Source: Salirhabdus salicampi
GTDB taxonomy: Bacteria; Bacillota; Bacilli; Bacillales; Alkalibacillaceae
DNA: 64,000 nucleotides
Direction of reading: 5' to 3'
Assembly (NCBI RefSeq): GCF_024259515.1
Contig: NZ_JANBWE010000003.1
Coordinates: forward strand, 124,001-188,000
Positions within the stretch are counted from its first letter, which is position 1. Each line of letters starts with the position of its first letter. The translations under genes were made by a program, and so were the position numbers. Positions 55,482 through 64,000 of this stretch are shown piece after piece. The notes beneath the pieces were generated by a model that searched no databases, was not told where the DNA came from, and saw only the letters and a program-made list of their open reading frames with translations.

Positions 55482-56658
55482 AGTGGATACATCACCAATT
55501 ATGAAGACATATAACCGTTTTCCGGTGACGTTAGTGAAAGGGAAAGGGAGTTATGTTTGGGATGATAAGGGTAACAAATATTTAGATTATACGGCAGGTA
55601 TTGCGACGTGCAACTTAGGTCACGTTCCTGAAGAGATTAGAGGAAAAGTGATGGAGCAGTTTGATCAATTATGGCATTGCTCAAATTTATATCACATTCC
55701 TGCACAGCAACAGCTTGCAGAATTGTTAGTCGAGTATAGTTGCTTTGATCAAGTTTTCTTTTGTAATAGTGGGGCAGAGGCAAATGAAGCAGCGATTAAA
55801 TTAGCTAGGAAATATGCGCATGATCAAGGAAAAGAAGAAGGTGAAATTGTAACGTTTACCCAGTCGTTCCACGGTCGAACGATGGCAACTTTATCTGCAA
55901 CGGGACAAAAGAAGATTCAACATGGATTTACTCCGCTCTTAACTGGTTTCCGACACGAGCCGTTTAATGATATGGAAGCATTGGAAAAAATAATTCAACC
56001 GGATACCATTGCCGTACTTCTTGAGCTTGTTCAAGGAGAAGGTGGTGTTATGGTTGCTAACAGTGAATGGGTACAAAAACTCGCAACCCTTTGTAAGCAG
56101 CACGACGTATTGCTCATTGTTGATGAAGTGCAAACAGGAATTGGGCGTACAGGGTCACTATTTGCCTATGAGCAATATGATATTGAGCCAGATATTATTA
56201 CATTAGCAAAGGGGCTAGGTTCGGGGATACCAATAGGAGCCATATTGGCGAAAGAAGAGGTAGCACAATCATTTCAGCCAGGTAGTCACGGAAGTACCTT
56301 TGGCGGTAATCCTCTTGCTGCAACGGCAGGGTTGGAAACAGTGAAATATTTAGCGAAAGAGGAACATCAACTGACGATAAAAAAGAACATTTTATATTTT
56401 CATAACGAGTTAAGGGATATAAAAGATAAATTTTCACTTATTAAAGAAGTGCGCGGAAAAGGCCTTTTATTAGGTTTAGCCGTAGAAGGAAACGCATTAG
56501 ACATCATTTCCCTTATAAGGGAAATGGGAGTTCTCGTTCTGCCAGCAGGGCCAAATGTGATTCGCATTTTGCCCCCTCTAAATACGACAAAAGCAGAAAT
56601 AGATTACTTTGTGCATCAGTTATCAGAAGCATTGGAAGCTAAAAGTAAGGCGATCTAA
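55474..56658 (+). CDS. argD: acetylornithine aminotransferase
   Basis: 394 residues; GGGGGAG precedes the ATG. Class III PLP aminotransferase: NSGAEANEAAIKLARK, DEVQTGIGRTG and the PLP Lys in TLAKGLGSGIPIG. Forms N-acetylornithine from the semialdehyde made by ArgC. Overlaps argB and is followed by carA after 18 bases. Confidence 0.96.
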   Translation: MAKVDTSPIMKTYNRFPVTLVKGKGSYVWDDKGNKYLDYTAGIATCNLGHVPEEIRGKVMEQFDQLWHCSNLYHIPAQQQLAELLVEYSCFDQVFFCNSGAEANEAAIKLARKYAHDQGKEEGEIVTFTQSFHGRTMATLSATGQKKIQHGFTPLLTGFRHEPFNDMEALEKIIQPDTIAVLLELVQGEGGVMVANSEWVQKLATLCKQHDVLLIVDEVQTGIGRTGSLFAYEQYDIEPDIITLAKGLGSGIPIGAILAKEEVAQSFQPGSHGSTFGGNPLAATAGLETVKYLAKEEHQLTIKKNILYFHNELRDIKDKFSLIKEVRGKGLLLGLAVEGNALDIISLIREMGVLVLPAGPNVIRILPPLNTTKAEIDYFVHQLSEALEAKSKAI

Positions 56659-56676
56659 GAAAGGGGAGACTTCCAA

Positions 56677-57777
56677 ATGGAGAAAGGTTATCTGTTATTA
56701 GAGACAGGAGATGTATTTGAAGGAATACTCTTCGGAAATAACAAGGAGACAATCGGAGAAGTCGTCTTTAATACGAGTATGACAGGTTATCAAGAAATTA
56801 TCTCAGATCCGTCGTATACAGGACAAATCATTACATTTTGTTACCCAATGATTGGGAATTACGGCATTAATCATAAGGACTTTGAAAGTGTGAAGTTGAA
56901 CTTATCAGGAGTTATTGTTGGCGAAATGTGTGAACATCCTAGCCATTATTTACAAGAAAAAACATTGCACGATGAATTAGCAGAAGCAGGTGTAACCGGG
57001 CTACACAGCATTGATACGAGAACGCTCGTAAAATTAATCCGTAAACAAGGAACATTAAAAGGAACGATAACGACATCATTACCTGAAGATAAGTCAATTG
57101 AAAATTACGTCAAAGCTGCTACAAAACAAATAACGAAAACACCTGTAGCGGATGTCTCAACGAAGAAGTTGAAAACGTATGAAGGTGATGGACATCATGT
57201 CGTATTAATGGATTTCGGATATAAAAAATCTATTTTGAACGCATTACTTGAAGCGAAATGTAAAGTAACAGTTGTCCCACATAACTATACGTACGAAGAA
57301 GTGAAAGCATTAAACCCCGATGGTATTTTATTAAGCAATGGACCTGGTGATCCGCTTCAATTATCTTCTTCATTGTCGGAGATAAAAAAGATTATCGAAG
57401 CTTATCCAACATTGGGTGTATGTCTAGGGCATCAACTTATAGCTCTAGCTTACGGTGCTTCAACTGAAAAGTTAACCTTTGGACATCGTGGTGGAAACCA
57501 TCCAGTAAAAGAACTTCATACCGGAAAAGTGTGGATGACAGCCCAAAACCACGGTTATGTTGTAGTCGAAAATAGTATAGATAAAGGACAGTTCAACATA
57601 ACATATCGCAATGTAAATGATGGAACATTAGAAGGACTGGAGCATAAGACATTACCGATTCAGTCTGTACAGTTTCACCCGGAAGCCCATCCAGGGCCGA
57701 CAGATACAGACCATATCTTCCAAAAATTTATGAAACAACTAAAAGGGGTAGGGGAAAAGCATTATGCCGTTACGTAA
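56677..57777 (+). CDS. carA: carbamoyl-phosphate synthase small (glutaminase) subunit, arginine operon
   Basis: 366 residues; AAGGGGAG precedes the ATG. C-terminal class I glutaminase triad: Cys in GVCLGHQLIA, His and Glu in VQFHPEAHPGP. N-terminal CarA domain with TGYQEIISDPSYTGQI. Being inside the arg operon, it is the arginine-specific isozyme, controlled by AhrC rather than by the pyrimidine system. Overlaps carB by 14 bases. Confidence 0.96.
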   Translation: MEKGYLLLETGDVFEGILFGNNKETIGEVVFNTSMTGYQEIISDPSYTGQIITFCYPMIGNYGINHKDFESVKLNLSGVIVGEMCEHPSHYLQEKTLHDELAEAGVTGLHSIDTRTLVKLIRKQGTLKGTITTSLPEDKSIENYVKAATKQITKTPVADVSTKKLKTYEGDGHHVVLMDFGYKKSILNALLEAKCKVTVVPHNYTYEEVKALNPDGILLSNGPGDPLQLSSSLSEIKKIIEAYPTLGVCLGHQLIALAYGASTEKLTFGHRGGNHPVKELHTGKVWMTAQNHGYVVVENSIDKGQFNITYRNVNDGTLEGLEHKTLPIQSVQFHPEAHPGPTDTDHIFQKFMKQLKGVGEKHYAVT

Positions 57778-60700
57778 AGATATACAAAAAGTATTAGTCA
57801 TCGGATCAGGACCTATTGTTATTGGGCAGGCTGCAGAGTTTGATTATTCAGGAACACAAGCTTGTTTAGCACTTAAGGAAGAAGGAATTGAAGTTGTTTT
57901 AATTAATAGTAATCCAGCAACAATTATGACAGATGAAACGATTGCAGATCACATTTATATAGAACCTCTAACGATTGAAAGTATTGAGGAAATTATCCGA
58001 AAGGAAAAGCCGGACGGTGTTATCGGTACACTCGGTGGCCAAACAGGCTTAAACTTAGCAGTTCAACTTGAACAACAACAAATTTTATCGAAGTACGGTG
58101 TGGAGTTATTAGGAACAACAGTTGATTCTATTCAAAAAGGGGAAGATCGGGAAAAGTTCCGCCAATTAATGATTGATATTGGTGAACCAATTTCAGAATC
58201 AAAAATTATACGTTCCTACGAAGAAGGTGTGAAGTTTGTTCAAAAAATCGGTTATCCAGTCATTATCCGCCCTGCCTATACATTAGGAGGAGCCGGCGGC
58301 GGATTTGCTGCTAATGATGAAGAGTTAGAGGAAGTGCTTACGAAAGGATTAAGCTTAAGCCCAATTAATCAAGTCCTTGTTGAACGAAGCATTAAAGGTT
58401 GGAAAGAGATTGAATACGAAGTGATGCGTGATGCCAACGATACGTGTATTACAGTTTGTAATATGGAAAATGTAGACCCAGTTGGCGTGCATACTGGGGA
58501 TTCGATAGTCGTAGCTCCGTCCCAAACAATTACTGACGTGCAATACCAAATTTTACGGGACGCATCACTGAAAGTAATACGTGCTCTTAATGTAATAGGT
58601 GGATGTAACATCCAGTTCGCTTTAGACCCACATTCAGACCAATATTACATTATTGAAGTAAATCCGAGGGTCAGTCGTTCGTCTGCCTTAGCATCGAAGG
58701 CGACAGGTTATCCTATTGCTCGTATGGCTGCTAAAATTGCTGTCGGTTATCATCTTGATGAAATTCAAAACCCGATTACTGAAAATACGTATGCATCCTT
58801 TGAACCGGCAATTGATTATATTGTTGTCAAGTTGCCTCGTTTTCCTTTTGATAAGTTTCCAGAAGCAGAACGTAAGCTTGGCACTCAAATGAAAGCAACT
58901 GGAGAAGTGATGGCGATTGATCGAACGTTTGAAGGTGCATTAAATAAAGGGATCCGTTCTTTAGAGATGAATGTATATGGTTTGTACCACCCACTATTTC
59001 ATCATATGAGTGAAGAAGAACTAGCTTCTAATATTGCAGAGGTAACCGATTTACGTTTATTTGCAGTTGCAGAATGTTTTAGAAGAAAGTTCACAATTGA
59101 ACGTGTCCATGAGTTAACGCAAATCGACTACTGGTTTTTAACGAAAATACATGGGCTAATCACACTGGAGCATCGTTTGCATACGTATGAATGGGAGGCG
59201 TTGCCACTCGAATTATTACGTGAAGCAAAACAAAAAAATATGAGTGACCATTATATTGCGAAACTATGTAATGTTACCGAACAAGAGGTACGTGCTAAAC
59301 GGAAAGAAGAAGGGCTTACACCAGGTTACAAGTTAGTTGACACATGTGCAGGAGAATTTGAAGCAGTAACTCCTTACTATTATTCAACATGGTTAGGTGC
59401 AGATGAAGTAGAGGTTACGAGCAAGAAAAAGGTGCTCGTTATCGGTTCAGGTCCAATCCGAATTGGGCAAGGAATCGAATTTGATTACTGCTCCGTTCAA
59501 GCGACACTCGCATTAAAGAAAAAAGGGTATGAGGCAGTAGTGATGAACAATAACCCCGAAACGGTGAGTACCGACTATTCGGTTGCAGATCGTTTATATT
59601 TTGAACCGTTAACTACGGAAGATATATTACACGTTGCAGAAAAAGAAAATGTTGATGGGGTCCTCATCCAATTTGGTGGTCAAACAGCCATTAATGTGGC
59701 GGAAAGCTTAGAGGAAGAAGGTATCAAGTTACTCGGCACAAGTATGGCGTCAATTGATCAATTAGAGGATCGTCAACAGTTTTATGACGTATTGCAAAAA
59801 CGAAACATCCCTCACATTAAAGGGGAAACGGTGCACAATGAACAACATTTGAAGCAAGTCGCAAATGAATTAGGCTATCCAATTCTTGTTCGTCCATCCT
59901 ACGTGATTGGTGGGCAATCGATGCATATTTTTAACCAAGAAGAAGAATTAAACTATTATTTACAAACGATTTCAGTAGGAAATGAAAAGTTATGGCCGTT
60001 GCTTGTTGACCAGTACATCCCTGGACTAGAGTGTGAAATCGATGTGATTTGTGACGGAAAAGATGTTGTCGTCCCTGGTATCTTTGAACATGTAGAGAGA
60101 GCAGGTGTACATTCTGGAGACAGTGTCACCATTTTTCCGCCCCAAACGATGAACAAAAAAACAAAAGATACTTTAGTAGATTATGCAATGAGATTAAGTG
60201 AGGAATTGCATATTGTTGGGCTTATGAATATACAATTTGTCATTCATGAAGAAACAGTATATGTATTAGAAGTAAACCCCCGCTCATCACGTACGGTTCC
60301 GATTATGAGTAAAGTGACAAAAGTGCCAATGGTGGAATGGGCTACTGCTGTTCAACTAGGTGATTCACTACAAACTATAACGAATAAGAGCGGATTGTTG
60401 GATGAACCACAATTTTACACAGTGAAAGCACCTGTCTTTTCTACGAGCAAATTAAAAAATGTGGATCACGTATTAGGGCCAGAAATGAAATCGACTGGCG
60501 AAGTGTTAGGCCTTGGGGTGACAATAAAAGAAGCGGTAGCTAAGGCATTAGCAAAAGATCAACATTTGCCATTTTCATCTACAGAAAAACATTATGTTCT
60601 CTGTTCCATCAATGATCGGGCTAAAGAGGAAAGTCTTGCAACGATACAACAGTTTGTACAGCAAGGATATAAAATAATGGCAACCCCAGGAACAGCGGCA

Positions 60701-60982
60701 TTTTTACAGAAAAACAACGTTCCTGTTCAACGAGTAGAAAAAGAGAAAGAACAGTTACATGACATCATACGTGAAGGAAAAATTACAGCTGTTATGAACG
60801 TTCCTACGAAAGGAAGGGATAAAACGACGTTTGGGTTTTATATTCGGGAGTTAGCTGTACGTTATCAAGTCCCTTATTTCACTTCCCTTGATACAGTAAA
60901 ACAATTAGCAAATATCTCAAAAGAAAATTGGGAAATTCGTTCCATGAAACAATATACGAATGCAACGTTATTAAATATATAG
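57764..60982 (+). CDS. carB: carbamoyl-phosphate synthase large subunit, arginine operon
   Basis: 1072 residues, full length; AAGGGG lies upstream in carA. Two homologous ATP-grasp halves (each opening 'KVLVIGSGPIxIGQ', at about 10 and 560), the connecting oligomerisation region about 400-550, and a C-terminal MGS-like allosteric domain from about 940. Makes carbamoyl phosphate for ArgF. Confidence 0.96.
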   Translation: MPLRKDIQKVLVIGSGPIVIGQAAEFDYSGTQACLALKEEGIEVVLINSNPATIMTDETIADHIYIEPLTIESIEEIIRKEKPDGVIGTLGGQTGLNLAVQLEQQQILSKYGVELLGTTVDSIQKGEDREKFRQLMIDIGEPISESKIIRSYEEGVKFVQKIGYPVIIRPAYTLGGAGGGFAANDEELEEVLTKGLSLSPINQVLVERSIKGWKEIEYEVMRDANDTCITVCNMENVDPVGVHTGDSIVVAPSQTITDVQYQILRDASLKVIRALNVIGGCNIQFALDPHSDQYYIIEVNPRVSRSSALASKATGYPIARMAAKIAVGYHLDEIQNPITENTYASFEPAIDYIVVKLPRFPFDKFPEAERKLGTQMKATGEVMAIDRTFEGALNKGIRSLEMNVYGLYHPLFHHMSEEELASNIAEVTDLRLFAVAECFRRKFTIERVHELTQIDYWFLTKIHGLITLEHRLHTYEWEALPLELLREAKQKNMSDHYIAKLCNVTEQEVRAKRKEEGLTPGYKLVDTCAGEFEAVTPYYYSTWLGADEVEVTSKKKVLVIGSGPIRIGQGIEFDYCSVQATLALKKKGYEAVVMNNNPETVSTDYSVADRLYFEPLTTEDILHVAEKENVDGVLIQFGGQTAINVAESLEEEGIKLLGTSMASIDQLEDRQQFYDVLQKRNIPHIKGETVHNEQHLKQVANELGYPILVRPSYVIGGQSMHIFNQEEELNYYLQTISVGNEKLWPLLVDQYIPGLECEIDVICDGKDVVVPGIFEHVERAGVHSGDSVTIFPPQTMNKKTKDTLVDYAMRLSEELHIVGLMNIQFVIHEETVYVLEVNPRSSRTVPIMSKVTKVPMVEWATAVQLGDSLQTITNKSGLLDEPQFYTVKAPVFSTSKLKNVDHVLGPEMKSTGEVLGLGVTIKEAVAKALAKDQHLPFSSTEKHYVLCSINDRAKEESLATIQQFVQQGYKIMATPGTAAFLQKNNVPVQRVEKEKEQLHDIIREGKITAVMNVPTKGRDKTTFGFYIRELAVRYQVPYFTSLDTVKQLANISKENWEIRSMKQYTNATLLNI

Positions 60983-60993
60983 GGGGATGTACA

Positions 60994-61920
60994 ATGAAAC
61001 ACTTTTTAACGATAGGGGAGCATGAACCTGACCAATTAACGAAATTGTTAGATGATGCATTAACTATAAAACAGATGCAAAAGAGTGGAAAATCACATCC
61101 TTATACAAAAGGAAAAGTATTAGGGATGATTTTTGAAAAATCTTCAACACGAACGAGAGTTTCTTTTGAAGTTGGTATGTTACAAATGGGCGGCAATGCG
61201 ATCTTCTTAAACTCGAATGATATTCAGCTTGGGCGTGGGGAGTCGATTTCCGACACCGCCCAAGTTCTATCAAGGTATGTAGATGGGATTATGATTCGCA
61301 CTTTTGGTCATGAAACGGTGGAACAGTTTGCAGAGCATTCATCTGTACCTATCATTAATGGATTAACGGATATGCACCACCCAACACAAGTTATGGCCGA
61401 TTTATTAACAATACTAGAGCATAAAGGGAAATTAAAAGGATTAAAAATGTGTTACGTCGGTGATGGGGACAACAACATGTGTCATTCCCTGATTGAAGGT
61501 GCTTTGTCAGTTGGAATGGATATTGCAGTCGCTAGTCCGAAGGGGTATGAACCAAATGAAACAATTGTAAGTGAAGCGAAAAAGATTGGAGAAAAAACCG
61601 AAAGCCAGTATTCATTTACTACTGACCCAATCACCGCGATTCAAGAAGCAGATGTCGTCGTTACAGATGTATGGGCGAGTATGGGGCAAGAAGGTGAACA
61701 GGCGAATAGAATGAAAGATTTATATGCATACCAAGTGAATAAAGAACTGTGCCAATATGCGAAGGATGATTTTATCTTTTTACATTGCTTGCCGGCTCAT
61801 AGAGGAGAAGAGGTAACAGCCGATGTTATAGATGGACCACACTCTGTTGTATTTGATGAAGCAGAAAACCGATTGCATGCTCAAAAAGCCATTTTAAAAG
61901 CTTTGCTCGAGAACAAATAA
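60994..61920 (+). CDS. argF: ornithine carbamoyltransferase
   Basis: 308 residues from ATG 60994 (GGGGG seven bases upstream); the longer frame overlapping carB is not used. Carbamoyl-phosphate motif SSTRTR, HPTQ in MHHPTQVMADLL, ornithine loop DVWASMGQE and HCLPAHRG are complete. Converts ornithine to citrulline; last gene of the first arg unit, with no clear terminator before argG. Confidence 0.96.
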   Translation: MKHFLTIGEHEPDQLTKLLDDALTIKQMQKSGKSHPYTKGKVLGMIFEKSSTRTRVSFEVGMLQMGGNAIFLNSNDIQLGRGESISDTAQVLSRYVDGIMIRTFGHETVEQFAEHSSVPIINGLTDMHHPTQVMADLLTILEHKGKLKGLKMCYVGDGDNNMCHSLIEGALSVGMDIAVASPKGYEPNETIVSEAKKIGEKTESQYSFTTDPITAIQEADVVVTDVWASMGQEGEQANRMKDLYAYQVNKELCQYAKDDFIFLHCLPAHRGEEVTADVIDGPHSVVFDEAENRLHAQKAILKALLENK

Positions 61921-61937
61921 AAAAATTTTTGTTTATG

Positions 61938-61975
61938 GTTGTATATTAATGCAAGTTTATATATAATTATACTCA
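61938..61975 (+). promoter_or_regulatory. argG promoter with two tandem ARG boxes
   Basis: TTGTAT (61939-61944), 17-base spacer, TATAAT (61962-61967). ARG boxes at 61938-61955 (two mismatches) and 61958-61975 (two mismatches), again 20 bases apart and covering -35 and -10. The arrangement copies that of argC. Confidence 0.85.
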
Positions 61976-62001
61976 CGAACAATTCAAAGGAGAGATTTTT
62001 C

Positions 62002-63213
62002 ATGGCGAAGGAAAAAGTTGTGCTTGCCTATTCAGGCGGTTTAGATACATCGGTTGCAGTAAAGTGGATCCAAGAAAAGTACGGATATGATGTCATTGCG
62101 CTGGGATTAAACGTAGGAGAAGGAAAGGATTTAGAATCGATAAAGGAAAAGGCGTTAAATGTTGGAGCTATTAAGGCGATTATGATTGATGCAAAAGAAT
62201 TGTTGGCGGAAGAGTATATTAAACCAGCATTAAAATCTAATGCTTTATATGAAGGAAAATATCCATTATCGTCAGCGCTATCCCGTCCGTTAATTTCAAA
62301 ATTGTTAGTCGAAGTAGCTGAACAGGAAGGAGCAGTAGCTGTAGCTCACGGATGTACAGGTAAGGGGAATGACCAAGTTCGCTTTGAAGTGTCCATTAAA
62401 GCATTAAACCCGAACCTAGAAGTGCTTGCTCCTGTTCGTGAGTGGGGTATGACACGTGATGAAGAACTTGCCTATGCAAAAGAGAAAAATATTCCTGTAC
62501 CTGTTAATGTAGATAATCCGTTTTCTATAGATGCAAATATATGGGGGCGTGCTTGTGAAGCAGGCGTACTTGAGAACCCTTGGGAAGAAGCACCAGAAGC
62601 TGCCTTTGACTGGACGAATCCAATTGAGGAAACACCAGATACACCTGAATATGTGGAAATTGAGTATGTAGAAGGTGTTCCAGTTGCCCTTAACGGACAA
62701 CAAATGACGTTAGTAGATATTATTGAAGAGTTAAATGAAGTAGGCGGAAAACATGGCGTCGGCAGAATTGATCACATTGAAAACCGTCTTGTCGGTATTA
62801 AATCTCGTGAAGTGTATGAAAACCCAGGAGCACTTATTTTGATAAATGCTCATAAAGAGTTGGAGTTTTTAACATTACCGCGAGAAGTATCTCAATTTAA
62901 GCCTCAAATTGATCAACAAATGGCAAAAATTATATATGAAGGATTATGGTATTCACCGTTGAAGAATGCATTGGATGCGTTTGTTGATGAAACACAAAAA
63001 GTTGTAACAGGAACAGTTAAAGTAAAATTATTTAAAGGGAACCATACAGTAGTTGGTCGAAAATCAGACAACAGTTTATATAATGAAGAGCTTGCAACGT
63101 ATTCTAAAGAAGATATGTTTGACCATAACGCGGCAGTAGGATTTATTAAACTATGGGGATTGTCAACAGAAGTATATTCCCAAGTACACCAAAAAGAAAA
63201 AGTAAACAGCTAA
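62002..63213 (+). CDS. argG: argininosuccinate synthase
   Basis: 403 residues from ATG 62002 (AAAGGAGAG seven bases upstream). ATP-pyrophosphatase P-loop [10 protein letters not shown] at the N terminus and '[13 protein letters not shown]' are diagnostic. Joins citrulline and aspartate. It has its own AhrC-type promoter and is followed by argH after 22 bases. Confidence 0.97.
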   Translation: MAKEKVVLAYSGGLDTSVAVKWIQEKYGYDVIALGLNVGEGKDLESIKEKALNVGAIKAIMIDAKELLAEEYIKPALKSNALYEGKYPLSSALSRPLISKLLVEVAEQEGAVAVAHGCTGKGNDQVRFEVSIKALNPNLEVLAPVREWGMTRDEELAYAKEKNIPVPVNVDNPFSIDANIWGRACEAGVLENPWEEAPEAAFDWTNPIEETPDTPEYVEIEYVEGVPVALNGQQMTLVDIIEELNEVGGKHGVGRIDHIENRLVGIKSREVYENPGALILINAHKELEFLTLPREVSQFKPQIDQQMAKIIYEGLWYSPLKNALDAFVDETQKVVTGTVKVKLFKGNHTVVGRKSDNSLYNEELATYSKEDMFDHNAAVGFIKLWGLSTEVYSQVHQKEKVNS

Positions 63214-63235
63214 GCAGATAGGTAGGAGGATAATC

Positions 63236-64000
63236 ATGTCTAAGCTCTGGGGTGGACGGTTTACAAAAGAAACGAATAAACTGGTAGAAGAGTTTACTGC
63301 ATCCATTGAATTTGATCAACAGTTAGCAAATGAGGACATTGAGGGCAGTCTTGCCCATGTGCAAATGTTAGGGGAATGTAATATCATTCCCCAAGAAGAT
63401 GCAGAAATGATTAAAGAGGGGCTTCTTCGTATTCAAAAGAAAATAGCAAGTGGCGAAGTGCAATTTTCGGTTGAACATGAAGACATTCATATGAACATCG
63501 AAAAGCTTCTAATTGAAGAAGTAGGCCCTGTAGGCGGGAAATTGCATACAGGTAGAAGTCGAAACGACCAAGTGGCAACTGACATGCATCTTTACTTACG
63601 TACGAAAACGGAAAAGATTATTCAGTATGTAAACGATGTACAGGAAGCGTTGTTATTGCAAGCAAAAGAGCATGTTGAAACGATTTTACCGGGTTATACA
63701 CATTTGCAGCGTGCTCAACCTGTCTCCTTTGCTCATCATTTACTAGCTTACTTTTGGATGTTTCAACGAGATAAGGAAAGACTTCAAGATAGTTTAACTC
63801 GTATCAATGTTCTTCCTCTTGGAGCAGGGGCATTAGCTGGAACTACTTTTCCAATAGACCGGGAAAGAGTTGCGGAGATTTTAGGGTTTGACGGCATTTA
63901 TCCTAATAGTATGGATGCAGTTAGTGACCGGGATTTTATTTTAGAATTTTTATCCTCGGCATCAATCGTTATGACTCACATTTCACGCTTATCTGAGGAG
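63236..64000 (+). CDS. argH: argininosuccinate lyase, 3' end outside window
   Basis: First 255 codons of about 460; AGGAGG precedes the ATG. '[12 protein letters not shown]' start, 'DIHMNIE', '[13 protein letters not shown]' and '[13 protein letters not shown]' with the catalytic His are present. The signature GSSxMPQKKNP would lie past the edge. Splits argininosuccinate into arginine and fumarate. Confidence 0.96.
   Translation, partial: MSKLWGGRFTKETNKLVEEFTASIEFDQQLANEDIEGSLAHVQMLGECNIIPQEDAEMIKEGLLRIQKKIASGEVQFSVEHEDIHMNIEKLLIEEVGPVGGKLHTGRSRNDQVATDMHLYLRTKTEKIIQYVNDVQEALLLQAKEHVETILPGYTHLQRAQPVSFAHHLLAYFWMFQRDKERLQDSLTRINVLPLGAGALAGTTFPIDRERVAEILGFDGIYPNSMDAVSDRDFILEFLSSASIVMTHISRLSEE

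Noticed and set aside
1-64000. CRISPR arrays, insertion sequences, prophage or tRNA genes
   Set aside because: No regularly spaced repeats, transposase or integrase-like proteins, or cloverleaf sequences with a TTCRANY T-loop were noticed on reading; a scan program was not available.

Overview
The window is chromosomal DNA of a low-GC, endospore-former-type Firmicute (Bacillaceae). Supporting this are strong AGGAGG-type ribosome sites, GTG/TTG starts, an argCJBD-carAB-argF operon in the Bacillus subtilis order, AprX and YkpA orthologues, a purine riboswitch, and LysM/cell-wall-binding-2 exoproteins. A NaChBac-type sodium channel and an OpuA glycine betaine importer point to a halotolerant or alkaliphilic lifestyle. 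I see no rRNA, tRNA, CRISPR array, insertion sequence or prophage; this is ordinary chromosome with a few unusual loci.

Layout. 1-8.7 kb (minus strand): a set of envelope proteins of unknown role. It has a secreted protein cut by the window edge, a 1.29-kb-codon VWA/TPR-like protein, a zinc-ribbon polytopic membrane protein, a small membrane peptide, a double zinc-ribbon coiled-coil protein and a zinc-ribbon M48 protease. 8.8-11.9 kb (plus): opuAA-opuAB-opuAC. 12.1-23.2 kb: two convergent gene sets that together can be read as a full L-lysine degradation route. The plus set is aminotransferase, ThDP enzyme, aldehyde dehydrogenase and lysine 6-dehydrogenase. The minus set is CaiB-type CoA-transferase, glutaryl-CoA-dehydrogenase-like enzyme, a second aldehyde dehydrogenase and, upstream, a polytopic transporter.

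23.5-31.5 kb: a LysM/CWB2 cell-wall protein, a small zinc protein, a TAXI-TRAP transporter whose receptor appears circularly permuted, an APC amino-acid permease and a LysE-type exporter. 31.6-35.6 kb: gnd and zwf of the pentose phosphate pathway with a cyclase-family protein. 35.9-37.8 kb: an adenine deaminase pseudogene (nonsense plus frameshift) still preceded by an apparently intact guanine-type riboswitch and its terminator. 38-52 kb: papain-like amidase-fold proteins, a DJ-1/PfpI protein, the sodium channel, MFS and MATE transporters, a DUF421 protein, YkpA-type ABC-F, a polar amino-acid ABC importer, an M20 amidohydrolase and AprX. 52.3-64 kb: argCJBD-carAB-argF followed by argGH (argH cut by the window edge), both units driven by promoters that overlap paired ARG boxes.

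The two most notable items are the permuted TAXI receptor (28118-29128) and the lysine-to-crotonyl-CoA gene set (12152-21607). All functions are read from sequence motifs and remembered family features; no database search was possible.
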